Below, piece by piece: positions 16,454 through 25,080 of a stretch of DNA of 46,434 nucleotides (the first letter of the stretch is position 1; every line of letters starts with the position of its first letter). This DNA comes from an uncultured bacterium (GTDB taxonomy: Bacteria; Spirochaetota; Spirochaetia; Sphaerochaetales; Sphaerochaetaceae): assembly GCA_905215015.1 (NCBI GenBank), contig CAJMOS010000009.1:1-46434 (forward strand). Reading direction: 5' to 3'. The position numbers were made by a program, and so were the translations under genes. Below the pieces are notes generated by a model. That model did no database searches and was not told the DNA's origin. It saw only the letters and a list, made by a program, of their open reading frames with translations.

Positions 16454-17707
16454 ATGCAGGAACAAATGCTCGTCTCTTTCGGCGGATGCAAGGGCCAAAA
16501 CCCATGGGTATGCATGTTCGTCGCGGACAGACAGGAAAAAACCATACTACGGATCACAACGACCCCTTACGCGGTCAATGAACGGCTGTACTCGTACAAG
16601 GACAGCAGACTGGCGCACTGGGTGAACGAGAACGCCCAGGACCTTGTCTCCGGATTCCTGGCTCCCCTTTTCATCGAACCCGGGACAGTCCTTAAAAAGA
16701 ACACCGCCGGAAAGATGGTCGACGCGCTGCTCCTCGCCTTTCCTGGCGGCATGGACCATTTCAAGCTGCTTAGGAATACCATCGGCCTAAGCAGCGAAGA
16801 CCGCTTCGACAAAATCGTAAACGGGGCGTACGGTGCAGACAGGCTGACGGCCGGCAACCTGCTTTGGACGAAGGAATACCTGACCGAACTGAATACCCAG
16901 CTGAACGCAAAAGCGTTCATCAAGGCCCGCTGGAAAGCCCTGGAACCCACCAGGATTCCCTGGAATTCCGTCGAGGGCTTGTGGGACAGATACGCCCCGG
17001 ACTCCAATCTCCGGGAAATCCACCATGAGCACCTTGTCCCGACCGGCAAGGCAAAGGCCTTTCTGGAAAAGCACATGCCGCTCGTGGGAAGAATCGATGG
17101 CTATCAATGGAGGCAAGCCGACAGCCGGTGGACCGGTCCGATCGACCTGCTCTTCTCCTGCGGCAACCAAGTCTACGCGGTCAAGGTACAAGCAGGAAAG
17201 CCCGACGACCTGTACGCCAATCTGGCGCCGAGCGAGCTCAGACGCTTCATCAGCCTCTGCAGGAAAGAACGCTTTACCGCCACCGTCATGCCGGTCAGCG
17301 AGGCCGGAGACCCGCTGTACCAGCTGGACTGGGGTCTGTTTGACGCGGAGACGCTGTTCCAGACCGGAAAGCTGAACGCGGTCAGCCCGCCGATGCTGCT
17401 GACCAGTTCCCTCTCACAAAGAAGCCCCTATGAGCTGATGGCCATCGCCATCTCCACCCTCGCGGACAAGATACGCAGGCAGGGTATGGAAATCCTCGCC
17501 ATGGACACGGAAACGGGAACCATGACCATCAGCAACAATGGAGAAAGGCGGGAGATCCTTGTCTTCCTCGGACAAAACGGCCAGCCCACCCAGACATCAG
17601 GGCAAACGGGATTCCGGGTGGACATCGTCCCCCTCTCGATGGAGGACCTGGCCCTCTACCGCGGCCATCCCTACCGGATCACCACAAGGCTGCTCTGGGA
17701 GGTCTGA
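16454..17707 (+). CDS. hypothetical protein, possible degenerate nuclease-like fold
   Basis: A 417-residue soluble protein that I do not recognise. The start may instead be the ATG at 16466, which has AGGA four bases upstream. The central segment GPIDLLFSCGNQVYAVKVQAG (Gly at about residue 225 onwards) has the spacing of a PD-(D/E)XK core strand pair, but the expected E-X-K is V-K-V-Q, so a catalytic nuclease is unlikely. The N-terminal region is mostly helical and charged (RLYSYKDSRLAHWVNENAQD). It is divergent from the DapA-like operon and converges on the SPFH gene with one base between the stops. It could be a regulator or a housekeeping protein; no function assigned. Confidence 0.75.
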   Translation: MQEQMLVSFGGCKGQNPWVCMFVADRQEKTILRITTTPYAVNERLYSYKDSRLAHWVNENAQDLVSGFLAPLFIEPGTVLKKNTAGKMVDALLLAFPGGMDHFKLLRNTIGLSSEDRFDKIVNGAYGADRLTAGNLLWTKEYLTELNTQLNAKAFIKARWKALEPTRIPWNSVEGLWDRYAPDSNLREIHHEHLVPTGKAKAFLEKHMPLVGRIDGYQWRQADSRWTGPIDLLFSCGNQVYAVKVQAGKPDDLYANLAPSELRRFISLCRKERFTATVMPVSEAGDPLYQLDWGLFDAETLFQTGKLNAVSPPMLLTSSLSQRSPYELMAIAISTLADKIRRQGMEILAMDTETGTMTISNNGERREILVFLGQNGQPTQTSGQTGFRVDIVPLSMEDLALYRGHPYRITTRLLWEV

Positions 17708-17708
17708 G

Positions 17709-18590
17709 CTACTTTGCGGCTTCCTTGAGCGTGGAGACGATACCGGCCAACGTCGACAGGTCGCTGGGAAGAATCAGTTTGGTGCTTTGTCCGTCGGCGA
17801 CCTTCTCCAAGGCCTCGAGGCTCCGAAGCCTGATGACCGCGTCATCAGCGCCCGCCTCTTTGACCATGCGGATGCCGGCGGCCTTCGCGTCCTGGACGGC
17901 CTTGATCGCGGCAGCCTCCCCTTCCGCCTTCTTGATGGCCGCTTCCTTCTGGGCTTCCGCAGCGAGGATGACCGACTGCTTCTCACCTTCCGCAACCAAG
18001 ATCGCGCTTTGCTTCTTCCCTTCGGCAATCAGGATCGCCTCACGCCGCTCACGTTCAGCGCGCATCTGCTTTTCCATCGCCTCCTTGATCGCATCGGGAG
18101 GAATGATGTTCTTTACCTCGACACGGTTGACCTTGATGCCCCACGGGTCGGTAGCTTCGTCGAGGATTCCACGCATCTTGTTGTTGATCACGTCGCGGCT
18201 GGTGAGGGTCTCGTCCAACTCCAGCTCTCCAATGATGTTGCGCAATGTCGTGGCGGCCAAGTTCTCCAGTGCATCCATAGGATTCTCCACTCCGTAGGTA
18301 TAGAGCTTGGAATCGGTAATCTGGAAATAGACCACCGTGTCGATCATCATGGTCACGTTGTCCTTGGTGATCACCGGCTGGGGGTCGAAGTCGAGCACCC
18401 GTTCCTTCAAGGAAACCTGGTTCGCGATACGGTCGATGAAGGGCAGCTTCACGTGAATGCCCACCGACCAGGTCTTGCTGTACGCTCCGAGTCGCTCGAT
18501 GACGAAGGACTCGCTCTGCGGGACAATCCGGATGTTGAAGACCATCAGCAACGCGATTACCGCACACAAGCCAATCAACACGTACACCAT
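17709..18590 (-). CDS. SPFH/Band 7 stomatin-like protein
   Basis: A 293-residue membrane-anchored scaffold protein. An N-terminal hydrophobic anchor (YVLIGLCAVIALLMVFNI) is followed by the Band 7 domain (FVIERLGAYSKTWSVGIHVK, about residues 30-190) and a long Ala/Glu/Lys-rich coiled coil (about 180-250) with repeated EGEKQSVILAAEAQKEAA-like units. Such proteins form oligomeric membrane rings and pair with NfeD proteins. The start at 18590 overlaps the upstream NfeD stop (TGATG) and has AAAGGAG upstream. The family (QmcA/stomatin type) is certain; the exact role is not. Confidence 0.93.
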   Translation of the reverse strand: MVYVLIGLCAVIALLMVFNIRIVPQSESFVIERLGAYSKTWSVGIHVKLPFIDRIANQVSLKERVLDFDPQPVITKDNVTMMIDTVVYFQITDSKLYTYGVENPMDALENLAATTLRNIIGELELDETLTSRDVINNKMRGILDEATDPWGIKVNRVEVKNIIPPDAIKEAMEKQMRAERERREAILIAEGKKQSAILVAEGEKQSVILAAEAQKEAAIKKAEGEAAAIKAVQDAKAAGIRMVKEAGADDAVIRLRSLEALEKVADGQSTKLILPSDLSTLAGIVSTLKEAAK

Positions 18591-19048
18591 CAGTTGACTC
18601 CTTTCTCTTTTGGAGTGATGACCAAGGTATTTCCCTTGATTGCCACCACGGTGCAGACCGCGCCGTGGGCAATGGGCTGCCCGTTCAGCGAGGTGACACT
18701 CCATACCACCCCGCCACGGCTCTTTGCCTCGCCCTTCCGGAAGGATTCAACAGCCCGGACCACCTGGACATCCGTCCCGACCAGCGCGTCGGCATTGGTC
18801 TCCTCCTTCCCGACATGCAGTTTCCTCACCGCGAACGGGCGGGTACACACCATCAACACGATGGCGAGAACCAAAAACAGCAGGACCTGGTAATGGACAG
18901 GCATCCCCGTACGGGACACAAAAACCAGCACGTGCGCGCTGATGGCACCCCAGACCGAGGTCAAGGCCACGGTACAGGCCTCAATGACAAGGCAGAGCAC
19001 CATCACCGCCAGCCACACATAGGGCATGGAGACAGAAAAGCTTCCCAT
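18590..19048 (-). CDS. NfeD-family membrane protein
   Basis: A protein of about 152 residues. Two or three hydrophobic segments (VWLAVMVLCLVIEACTVALT and VLLFLVLAIVLMVC) are followed by a C-terminal OB-fold NfeD domain (DALVGTDVQVV to GNTLVITP). NfeD proteins partner with SPFH proteins in membrane quality control. It overlaps the downstream SPFH start. The start is uncertain: 19048 (weak AGTAGGG) or 19027 (MPYVWLA), the latter favoured if the TATAGT at 19055-19060 is the true -10 box. Confidence 0.85.
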   Translation of the reverse strand: MGSFSVSMPYVWLAVMVLCLVIEACTVALTSVWGAISAHVLVFVSRTGMPVHYQVLLFLVLAIVLMVCTRPFAVRKLHVGKEETNADALVGTDVQVVRAVESFRKGEAKSRGGVVWSVTSLNGQPIAHGAVCTVVAIKGNTLVITPKEKGVN

Positions 19049-19054
19049 GGCCCT

Positions 19055-19084
19055 ACTATACACTACTTTTCAGGGAATCGGCAA
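19055..19084 (-). promoter_or_regulatory. possible promoter of the nfeD-stomatin pair
   Basis: On the minus strand TTGCCG (19079-19084), an 18-base spacer and TATAGT (19055-19060). It overlaps the T-tract of the terminator of the upstream DUF362 gene. Confidence 0.45.
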
Positions 19085-19115
19085 AAAAGAACGGGACACC
19101 ATGCAAGATGTCCCG
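19081..19115 (-). terminator. rho-independent terminator of the DUF362 gene
   Basis: On the minus strand CGGGACA (19109-19115) pairs with TGTCCCG (19092-19098), followed by TTCTTTTTT. A second small hairpin, GCCACA/TGTGGC, lies just before it. Confidence 0.92.
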
Positions 19116-19162
19116 ATCCGCTTGCAGCTGCCACAGGATGTCTGTGGCGAAGGATCCCCTTC

Positions 19163-20146
19163 TTACTTCCCGAAAGGAACCACGTGGGCGACTGCATCCT
19201 TCGGCTGGATGCGGGTTTCCTTGTTGTCCAGGTCGACCAGCACATAACGGTTGTTGCCCATGCCCATTTCCTTCATACAGGAAAGCTGGCGCAGGCCATG
19301 CCTGGTCTCCATGCGCTCGACAAGGTCATGGTTGTACTCCTTCGGCATGGCATAGACGAGATCCACGCATGCCTGGTCGACAGCCAGGATGTCCAAGGAG
19401 GCGAGAATGCCGACATTCGGCGTGACGACCGGTGCCGCATCAACTCCAGCGCAGTCACAGTCCACCGACATGTTGCGCATCACGTTGACGTAGGCGATAT
19501 GTCCTGCAAAGTAGTCGATGGTGGCCTTGGTGCTTTCCGTGATCCGCTCCATCAGTTCCTCTTGGGCGATGGACCACTGGTTCGAGGATCCCTCGGCGGT
19601 ATGGATCATCTTCTTGCCGATGCGGCCATCGGCGCAACCGATACCGATGTTCTTGTTGGAACCGCCGAAGCCACCCATCGTGTGTCCCTTGAAATGGGTC
19701 AGGACCAACAGCGAGTCGTAGCTTGGCATGTGGGAGCCGACGGACATCTCCTTGAACCATTTGCCACCCTTCACCGGCAGCATCGTCGTCCCCTCTTCAT
19801 CCATGATGTCGACCGGGCAGAAGGTCCAGCCATTGGTCTTGAGCGTCTGACGATGGACCTCGGTCGTATAGCGCCCGCCCTCATAGTAGGTGTTGGTCTC
19901 GACAATGCTGGCGCCGGGAAGGTCCTTTCGCATCAGGTTCTCCACCCAGGCATGGGGGATGATGTTCGGCCCATGTGGCTCGCCGGTGTGGAGTTTCACG
20001 CCGACCTTGCCGGTGATGGTCTCCTTGACCTTCTGGAAGATGCGCTCCAAGCCCGCGGCCGAAAGGTCGCGAGTGAAATAGACGATTGATTCGTTTCCCG
20101 TTCTCTGTGCGTACGGCACAAACACATTGCCCTTCACGGATTCCAT
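19163..20146 (-). CDS. DUF362 family protein
   Basis: A 327-residue protein of the DUF362 family, recognised from GVKLHTGEPHGPNIIPHAWV near the N-terminus and MGGFGGSNKNIGIGCADG in the centre. In some DUF362 proteins a ferredoxin-like Cys cluster follows; here only scattered cysteines (for example VDCDCAG) are present, with no CxxCxxC pattern. The ATG at 20146 is chosen because AGGAGG is six bases upstream; the ATG three bases earlier would be too close. It is a single gene with its own terminator. The biochemical role is unknown. Confidence 0.85.
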   Translation of the reverse strand: MESVKGNVFVPYAQRTGNESIVYFTRDLSAAGLERIFQKVKETITGKVGVKLHTGEPHGPNIIPHAWVENLMRKDLPGASIVETNTYYEGGRYTTEVHRQTLKTNGWTFCPVDIMDEEGTTMLPVKGGKWFKEMSVGSHMPSYDSLLVLTHFKGHTMGGFGGSNKNIGIGCADGRIGKKMIHTAEGSSNQWSIAQEELMERITESTKATIDYFAGHIAYVNVMRNMSVDCDCAGVDAAPVVTPNVGILASLDILAVDQACVDLVYAMPKEYNHDLVERMETRHGLRQLSCMKEMGMGNNRYVLVDLDNKETRIQPKDAVAHVVPFGK

Positions 20147-20300
20147 CATATGCCTCCTGGCAGGACATACCCCGTCTACCATACATAATCCGCTTCAAGG
20201 AAGACCCCTTTCGTATGGGAACATACCAACAAAAGGAACAAGGCGTCCAATACTTTTTGCGTATGGCAGACCAACGTTCCATGCATAGCGGACGAATCCG

Positions 20301-21263
20301 TCAGATTCCTGCAAGCAGCATTCCCTGGACTGCGACGGAAAGAGCCGCCACATCTCCCAGACGTTCCCCCAATCCTGCCGGAACCACCTTGCAGACAGCA
20401 CGGGCAGACGGAAGGGCCTCTTCGGCAATCACACGCTCCATCTCTTCCCGGAACAACGATTCGCTCCGCGCGAACACACTGCCGATGATGATACGTTCCG
20501 GATTCAGGATATCGATCAGCAAAGAAAGACCTTTCCCCAGCTCACGTGCGGAAATCCGGTAGGCGGTCTGCGCCAGGGAATCTCCACGAAAGGCTTCTTG
20601 CGCGACAGCTTTCGCGGTAAGCACGGAATAGGCGTCAAGCGCTGATGGTGCGTGGGGTTCCCTGAGCAACGCACGGGCAAGCCGGGCGATGCCGCCCCCG
20701 GAGCAGTAGCCTTCAAAAGAACCATGCTTGCCGTAGCCGAGAGGACCATCATCCTCCAGCCGGATATGCCCGACCTCGCCGGCGAGCCCATTCGTGCCGG
20801 AATAGAGATGCCCGTCAAGAATCAGACCGGCCCCGAGCCCGGTACCAAAGGTAAGGAAAACCAGATTGTCGCATCCAATCCCTTCGCCGAACCGCCATTC
20901 TGCCAGTGCGCAGGCATTGGCGTCGTTCTCCAGAAAGGCGGGAATGTCCAATGAGGAGGAAACATAGTCGACGATGGGAACATCGTCCCAACCAGGAAGG
21001 TTCGGCGGAGAAGAGATGATTCCCTTCCTGCCATCCAGCGGCCCCCCGCAGCTGATGCCGACGGCACGGGGCTTGAGCTCCTGATGGAAAAACGCCATGT
21101 TCCTGCACGCCGCCATCAACCGGTCCAGCACCGACCGCCACGAGTCCCCTTCCATGGGAATCTCCACCCGGTCGACCCGGTAATAGGTCCCCCGCTCCCA
21201 GTCCAGTTCCCCGAGCACCGCGCTGCTTTTGGTCCCGCCAATATCAAGTCCGAAACACGTCAT
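20301..21263 (-). CDS. ROK-family sugar kinase
   Basis: A 320-residue protein with the actin-like ATPase fold. The phosphate-binding motif CFGLDIGGTKSSAVLGEL is at the N-terminus, the catalytic Asp is in LENDANACALAEW (about residue 113), followed by LTFGTGLGAGLILDG. It would phosphorylate a hexose such as glucose, mannose or an amino sugar. The zinc site typical of ROK proteins is missing: the usual CGCGxxGCxE is replaced by GYGKHGSFEGYCSG. There is no helix-turn-helix, so it is a kinase-type and not a repressor-type ROK. It lies just upstream of selD, 15 bases away on the same strand relative to transcription order (selD is transcribed first). Confidence 0.88.
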   Translation of the reverse strand: MTCFGLDIGGTKSSAVLGELDWERGTYYRVDRVEIPMEGDSWRSVLDRLMAACRNMAFFHQELKPRAVGISCGGPLDGRKGIISSPPNLPGWDDVPIVDYVSSSLDIPAFLENDANACALAEWRFGEGIGCDNLVFLTFGTGLGAGLILDGHLYSGTNGLAGEVGHIRLEDDGPLGYGKHGSFEGYCSGGGIARLARALLREPHAPSALDAYSVLTAKAVAQEAFRGDSLAQTAYRISARELGKGLSLLIDILNPERIIIGSVFARSESLFREEMERVIAEEALPSARAVCKVVPAGLGERLGDVAALSVAVQGMLLAGI

Positions 21264-21278
21264 GGACCAAGTATACAG

Positions 21279-22304
21279 CTAATCGAAAACGACCGAAACG
21301 TCCTGGCGTTCTTCCACCTGTCCGACAATGGGATACGGAAGGTTCTTCGCCTCCTCAAGCGGCAATGCGAGCAAGAGCCCGCCACTGGTTTCCGGATCAA
21401 CGAGGATGTCCTTCTGTTCTTGCAGGAGAGCAGGGCCGAAGCGCACATGGCTGGCAACGTAATCCAGGTTGTGGTACAGCCCTTCCGGCAACATTCCAAA
21501 GCGGGCCATCTCCAAGGCATGCGGCAATACCGGAATCGCCTCCGCCTTGAAGCGGAACGTCACCCCGCTGGCGTCAGCCATCTGCATGCCATGGCCGCTG
21601 ATGCTGAACCCCGTCACGTCGGTGGCCGCATGGACCTCCAGCGCTCTCGCCTTGTCCCGCGCGTATTTGTTCAAGGTGACCATGCTTTCCACCGCAGGGG
21701 CGAGCTGGTCGTCACCGATCATTCCTCCCTTGTACGCGGTGGTGAGGACACCGACTCCCAGCTTCTTGGTGAAGACCAGCACGTCGCCGGCACGGGCTCC
21801 GCTGTTGGACCAGATGGAATCTTTCTGTGCAAAGGCGGTCACGCACAGCCCGTACTTCGGGGTCGGGTCGCTGATGGTATGGCCGCCTGCGATGACGGCA
21901 CCGGCCTCAAAGACCTTGTCCTGCCCTCCGCGAAGGATGCCATCCAATACGGACAGTGGCTGACAGTGCGGGAAACAGACCAGGTTCATGGCCACCGCAG
22001 GTTCCGCACCCATGGCGTAGATGTCGCTGAGCGCATTCGCCGCCGCCACCTGCCCGAAGGTGAACGGATCATCGACCATAGGAGGAAAGAAATCGACGGT
22101 CTGGATGGCGACGATGTCCTCCGTCACCTTCCACACCAGCGCATCGTCACTGCCCTCGAACCCCTCCACCAGATGTTCGCTATGCATCGGCGGAAGATGG
22201 TCGATGACCTGATGGAGCTGGCTCGGATCCAGCTTCGCGGCACAGCCACTTGTCTTGACCAGGCTGGTCAGCCTTACGGGTTTTGCTGCCAGTGATTCGC
22301 CCAG
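21279..22304 (-). CDS. selD: selenide, water dikinase SelD with an apparent CTG start
   Basis: A 341-residue enzyme that makes selenophosphate from selenide and ATP. The active-site loop reads KTSGCAAKL: Cys about residue 21 where many homologues carry selenocysteine, and the essential Lys about 24. Further family motifs are VDFFPPMVDDPFTFG, ANALSDIYAMG, IAGGHTI, DVTGFSISGHG and DPETSGGLLLAL. The coding frame runs upstream of the first ATG (22187) through this loop to a TGA near 22341 with no ATG, GTG or TTG. The CTG at 22304 has GGGAG seven bases upstream and gives the normal length; a start at 22187 would delete the active site. It overlaps the DUF3343 gene by 31 bases. A sequencing error cannot be excluded. 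Confidence 0.92.
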   Translation of the reverse strand: MGESLAAKPVRLTSLVKTSGCAAKLDPSQLHQVIDHLPPMHSEHLVEGFEGSDDALVWKVTEDIVAIQTVDFFPPMVDDPFTFGQVAAANALSDIYAMGAEPAVAMNLVCFPHCQPLSVLDGILRGGQDKVFEAGAVIAGGHTISDPTPKYGLCVTAFAQKDSIWSNSGARAGDVLVFTKKLGVGVLTTAYKGGMIGDDQLAPAVESMVTLNKYARDKARALEVHAATDVTGFSISGHGMQMADASGVTFRFKAEAIPVLPHALEMARFGMLPEGLYHNLDYVASHVRFGPALLQEQKDILVDPETSGGLLLALPLEEAKNLPYPIVGQVEERQDVSVVFD

Positions 22305-22510
22305 TGCGTGTCTCCCTCTCTCCCTATTCCCTCGACATCGTCATACAAACCCAAATCCCACTGGGACCCCTTCCATGTCGCGCAGGTCCCGCAGGACGAC
22401 GAAAGCGCCCGGGGGACCGGACGCAATCGTACCTCTACCCCCTGCTTCTTCGCCTCCCGAGCGAAGCACATGGCCGCATAATGGGAAACGAACGTAGCAG
22501 TGAATTCCAT
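22274..22510 (-). CDS. DUF3343 putative Se/S carrier-like protein
   Basis: A 78-residue protein. DUF3343 proteins are linked to selenium use by gene neighbourhood and proposed to carry Se or S. The family motif VRLRPVPRALSSSCGTC is present (about residues 27-43), with the conserved SSSCG cysteine and a neighbouring Cys. The C-terminal tail after WDLGLY is longer than the core domain and overlaps the start of selD in another frame, so the two are translationally coupled. It begins four bases after the YedF-like gene. Confidence 0.85.
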   Translation of the reverse strand: MEFTATFVSHYAAMCFAREAKKQGVEVRLRPVPRALSSSCGTCATWKGSQWDLGLYDDVEGIGREGDTHWANHWQQNP

Positions 22511-22513
22511 ACC

Positions 22514-22717
22514 TCAAACCTTCTTCAAGAACAGATGGGTCTCCAGACCATCCTCTTTCACGGTAACGGCATATCCATTCGCACGGGCAAAGCGGCTCAC
22601 GTTCTCGACCGCCGGGCGGCAGTCCACCACCACCTCTTCGCTCTCCGGCTTCCTGTCCAATGCCTTTTTGGCAAGGACTACCGGTTCGGGACAGCTCAAA
22701 CCTCTTGCATCAACCAT
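22514..22717 (-). CDS. YedF/TusA-like sulfurtransferase-type protein
   Basis: A 67-residue SirA/TusA-fold protein. MVDARGLSCPEPVVLAKKAL holds the conserved CPxP cysteine (Cys 9) that carries persulfide, or selenium in YedF-type proteins. It is the isolated TusA-like domain; full-length YedF is longer and joins it to a DsrE-like domain, which here is replaced by the separate DUF3343 gene. The start at 22717 has GGAGG upstream. It follows the yedE-like gene closely, as in known selenium clusters. Confidence 0.9.
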   Translation of the reverse strand: MVDARGLSCPEPVVLAKKALDRKPESEEVVVDCRPAVENVSRFARANGYAVTVKEDGLETHLFLKKV

Positions 22718-22718
22718 C

Positions 22719-23807
22719 TCACGCCTCCTGTTTCTTCTGTTTCTTGACTTGTGCGCATCCGATACCAACCAGGACGAGCAGACCGACAATCACCGCGACC
22801 TTGCCATGCAGGGTCGCGCCACCTGCCTTGTCGGCGGAATCGGCGACACCCGCCAGCGTCCAGTTATGGGCGAACGCCGCACCGACCAGCATGCCAAGAC
22901 ATGCCATGGCGCTGTCGCTGTTTCCCTCGCCGGCAAGAATCAGCTGGCGGAGCGGACAGCCACCAAGCATGACCGCGGCCAAACCGCACAGCGCCATGCC
23001 GAGGAAATTCCACAGCACGTCGTGATGGGAAACGGGTTGCCCGACAAAGCCAAGATGGAAACGTCCGGAGAGCAGGTTGCCAATCAATGCGAACAGGAAG
23101 ATGCACAACGGTCCGGTGATCAACGTCGTGTCTTTGAACAGGATGATGTCGCGGATACCGCCAGCCATGCACATGCGGGTCCGTTGGGCAAGGGCACCGA
23201 CAATCAGGCCGGCAAGCAGGCTGACCAACAGAGGCGCATGCATCGAACCGGGTCCTTTCTCGCTGAATGCCAACAGGAACGGGAAGCAGACCAAGACCAC
23301 GAGGGCGGCAATCTGGATGGCCGGGAAACCGAGACCTTCAAGGCGTGGGGCCGCATAGCTTCTTCCCAGCGAGTAGCCCCTTTTCAGGAACTGGCAGCCG
23401 ACAAGGACGCCACAGATGAAACCAAGCAGACCGACGATGCCGTTCAGGTCTCCACCGGCAAGGCGCAGCACCATGCGGAGCGGGCACCCCAGGAACACGA
23501 GCGCTCCCACCATCATGAAGAACCCAAGCACGAAACGGAGTACCGGACTGGAGCCACCTCGCGGGCGGAACTCCCCTTTTGCCATCGAGATCACCATGGA
23601 TCCCAAGACCAGGCCGACGATTTCAGGGCGAAGGTACTGTACGACCGGTGCGGAATGCAGTTTCAAAGCACCTGCAGTATCACGGATAAAGCATGCGATG
23701 CAGAAACCCATGTTCTTGGGGTTTCCCATGGCAACCAACAACACGGCGATGATGCCGACCACGGAACCGGCAATCAGCAGGTTCCGTCTTTCTTTTGTCA
23801 TTTCCAT
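22719..23807 (-). CDS. yedE: YedE/YeeE-family selenium (or sulfur) transporter
   Basis: A protein of about 362 residues with about nine to ten membrane segments. The family signatures are GFCIACFIRDTAGALKLHS near the N-terminus, FLGCPLRMVLRLAGGD in the middle and MLGGCPLRQLILAGEGNSD near the C-terminus, an internal repeat with paired cysteines. YedE proteins in selenium-using bacteria are proposed to import a selenium or sulfur species. The start is 23807 (MEMTKE) or 23801, neither with a clear ribosome binding site; the promoter -10 box is only about 20 bases upstream. First gene of the selenium operon. Confidence 0.88.
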   Translation of the reverse strand: MEMTKERRNLLIAGSVVGIIAVLLVAMGNPKNMGFCIACFIRDTAGALKLHSAPVVQYLRPEIVGLVLGSMVISMAKGEFRPRGGSSPVLRFVLGFFMMVGALVFLGCPLRMVLRLAGGDLNGIVGLLGFICGVLVGCQFLKRGYSLGRSYAAPRLEGLGFPAIQIAALVVLVCFPFLLAFSEKGPGSMHAPLLVSLLAGLIVGALAQRTRMCMAGGIRDIILFKDTTLITGPLCIFLFALIGNLLSGRFHLGFVGQPVSHHDVLWNFLGMALCGLAAVMLGGCPLRQLILAGEGNSDSAMACLGMLVGAAFAHNWTLAGVADSADKAGGATLHGKVAVIVGLLVLVGIGCAQVKKQKKQEA

Positions 23808-23825
23808 AGCAATTATGATGATACC

Positions 23826-23831
23826 ATTATA
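23826..23831 (-). promoter_or_regulatory. -10 box of the yedE-selD operon
   Basis: A perfect TATAAT on the minus strand, about 19 bases before the yedE start. A -35 box is not clear (TTGAAT at 20 bases is the best match). Confidence 0.55.
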
Positions 23832-23853
23832 CAATGGAAAACACAAAGAAAAT

Positions 23854-23882
23854 TCAACAAAATATCTTTATTTTGCTATATA
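23854..23882 (+). promoter_or_regulatory. promoter of the cysteine desulfurase-like gene
   Basis: TCAACA (23854-23859), a 17-base spacer and TATATA (23877-23882) in a locally very AT-rich divergent intergenic region. Confidence 0.5.
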
Positions 23883-23926
23883 AAAATAGAAGATTCGAAA
23901 ATTTTCGCGAGAGGATTTGCAAGAAA

Positions 23927-25063
23927 ATGCACAACAGAATTTATTTGGACAATGGCAGCACATCGTGGCCGAAAGCGCCAGGCGTCGGTGACACCATCAA
24001 GAACTTCCTCGAGCAGAACGGCAGCAACATAGGCCGCGGGGGGTATGACGAGGCCTACACGACCGAAGCAATGATTGGAGAAGTAAGGAATAAACTGGCA
24101 AACATGGCTGGAGACGGACACCACCCGGAATGCGTGACGTTCACCCTGAACGTGACCGAAGCGCTGAACTTCCTCATCAAGGGTTTGCTCTCTCCCGAAG
24201 ACCATGTCATCGTCTCTTCGATGGAACATAACGCCGTTATGCGCCCACTCGTCCAATCACACACTAAATTTAGTCGCATTCCTGCTGATCAAGAAGGCCG
24301 CATGCGCATTGATGCTGTCGAGAGACTCATCTCTCCCACCACCAAAGCCATCATCACTACCGCTGCAAGCAACGTCTGCGGCACCATCCAGCCACTCGCC
24401 CGGCTGAAGGAAATCGCCAGGAAGCACCATCTTCTGCTGATTGTCGACGCGGCCCAAGGACTTCCCTACCTGGACATGAAAGGACTGGAAGCGGACGCAA
24501 TCGCCTTCACAGGACACAAGGGCCTGCTTGGACCACAGGGAGTCGGAGGGATGATCCTCACACCCCAACTGGCACAAGCAATCGACCCTTTGGTCAGCGG
24601 CGGCACCGGATCGATGAGCGACAGCGAACAGATACCACCCTATCTTCCCGACAGACTGGAAGCAGGCACGCAAAACCTGCCGGGGATCCTCGCATTGGGA
24701 ATAGCCCTCGATTACCTGGAGCAGCATGCAGAAGCGCTCAAGGCAAACGAACAGGCACGGACACAAGAACTGCTCGATGGACTCGAAAGAATCCCCCAGA
24801 TCAGCATCGTAGGACCAAAGGCCATGGATGAACGTGTCCCCATCATCTCCATTGATGTACCGGGAAAAGACAATGCCGACATCGCCGACCTGCTTGCCCG
24901 GCAGGGCATCGAAACCCGTGTAGGACTGCATTGCGCCCCCATAGCACACAAAACTCTCGGCACCTTCCCCCGAGGCACCATCAGGTTCGCCCCGGGTCCT
25001 TTCACCACGAAGGAAGAAATCGAGACGACCTTGCAGGTACTGCAGCACATCGTACGCGCGTGA
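23927..25063 (+). CDS. class V aminotransferase: cysteine desulfurase/selenocysteine lyase-like
   Basis: A 378-residue PLP enzyme. The start MHNRIYLDNGSTSWPK is the usual family N-terminus; the frame is open further upstream, but that part is promoter-like AT-rich DNA. The PLP lysine is in AFTGHKGLLGPQGVGGM and the probable catalytic Cys in RVGLHCAPIAHKTLG near the C-terminus. It would release sulfur from cysteine or selenium from selenocysteine. It is divergent from the selenium operon, and such genes often sit in selenium-cofactor loci, so supply of selenium to SelD is a likely role. AGAGGA lies 11 bases upstream. No selA or selB is visible. Confidence 0.9.
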   Translation: MHNRIYLDNGSTSWPKAPGVGDTIKNFLEQNGSNIGRGGYDEAYTTEAMIGEVRNKLANMAGDGHHPECVTFTLNVTEALNFLIKGLLSPEDHVIVSSMEHNAVMRPLVQSHTKFSRIPADQEGRMRIDAVERLISPTTKAIITTAASNVCGTIQPLARLKEIARKHHLLLIVDAAQGLPYLDMKGLEADAIAFTGHKGLLGPQGVGGMILTPQLAQAIDPLVSGGTGSMSDSEQIPPYLPDRLEAGTQNLPGILALGIALDYLEQHAEALKANEQARTQELLDGLERIPQISIVGPKAMDERVPIISIDVPGKDNADIADLLARQGIETRVGLHCAPIAHKTLGTFPRGTIRFAPGPFTTKEEIETTLQVLQHIVRA

Positions 25064-25080
25064 GCAGACAAGGCACCAAA

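Noticed and set aside
22339..22341. TGA upstream of selD as a selenocysteine codon
   Set aside because: The active-site position carries a Cys codon, the TGA lies in a segment without SelD similarity and no stem-loop expected of a SECIS element is evident.
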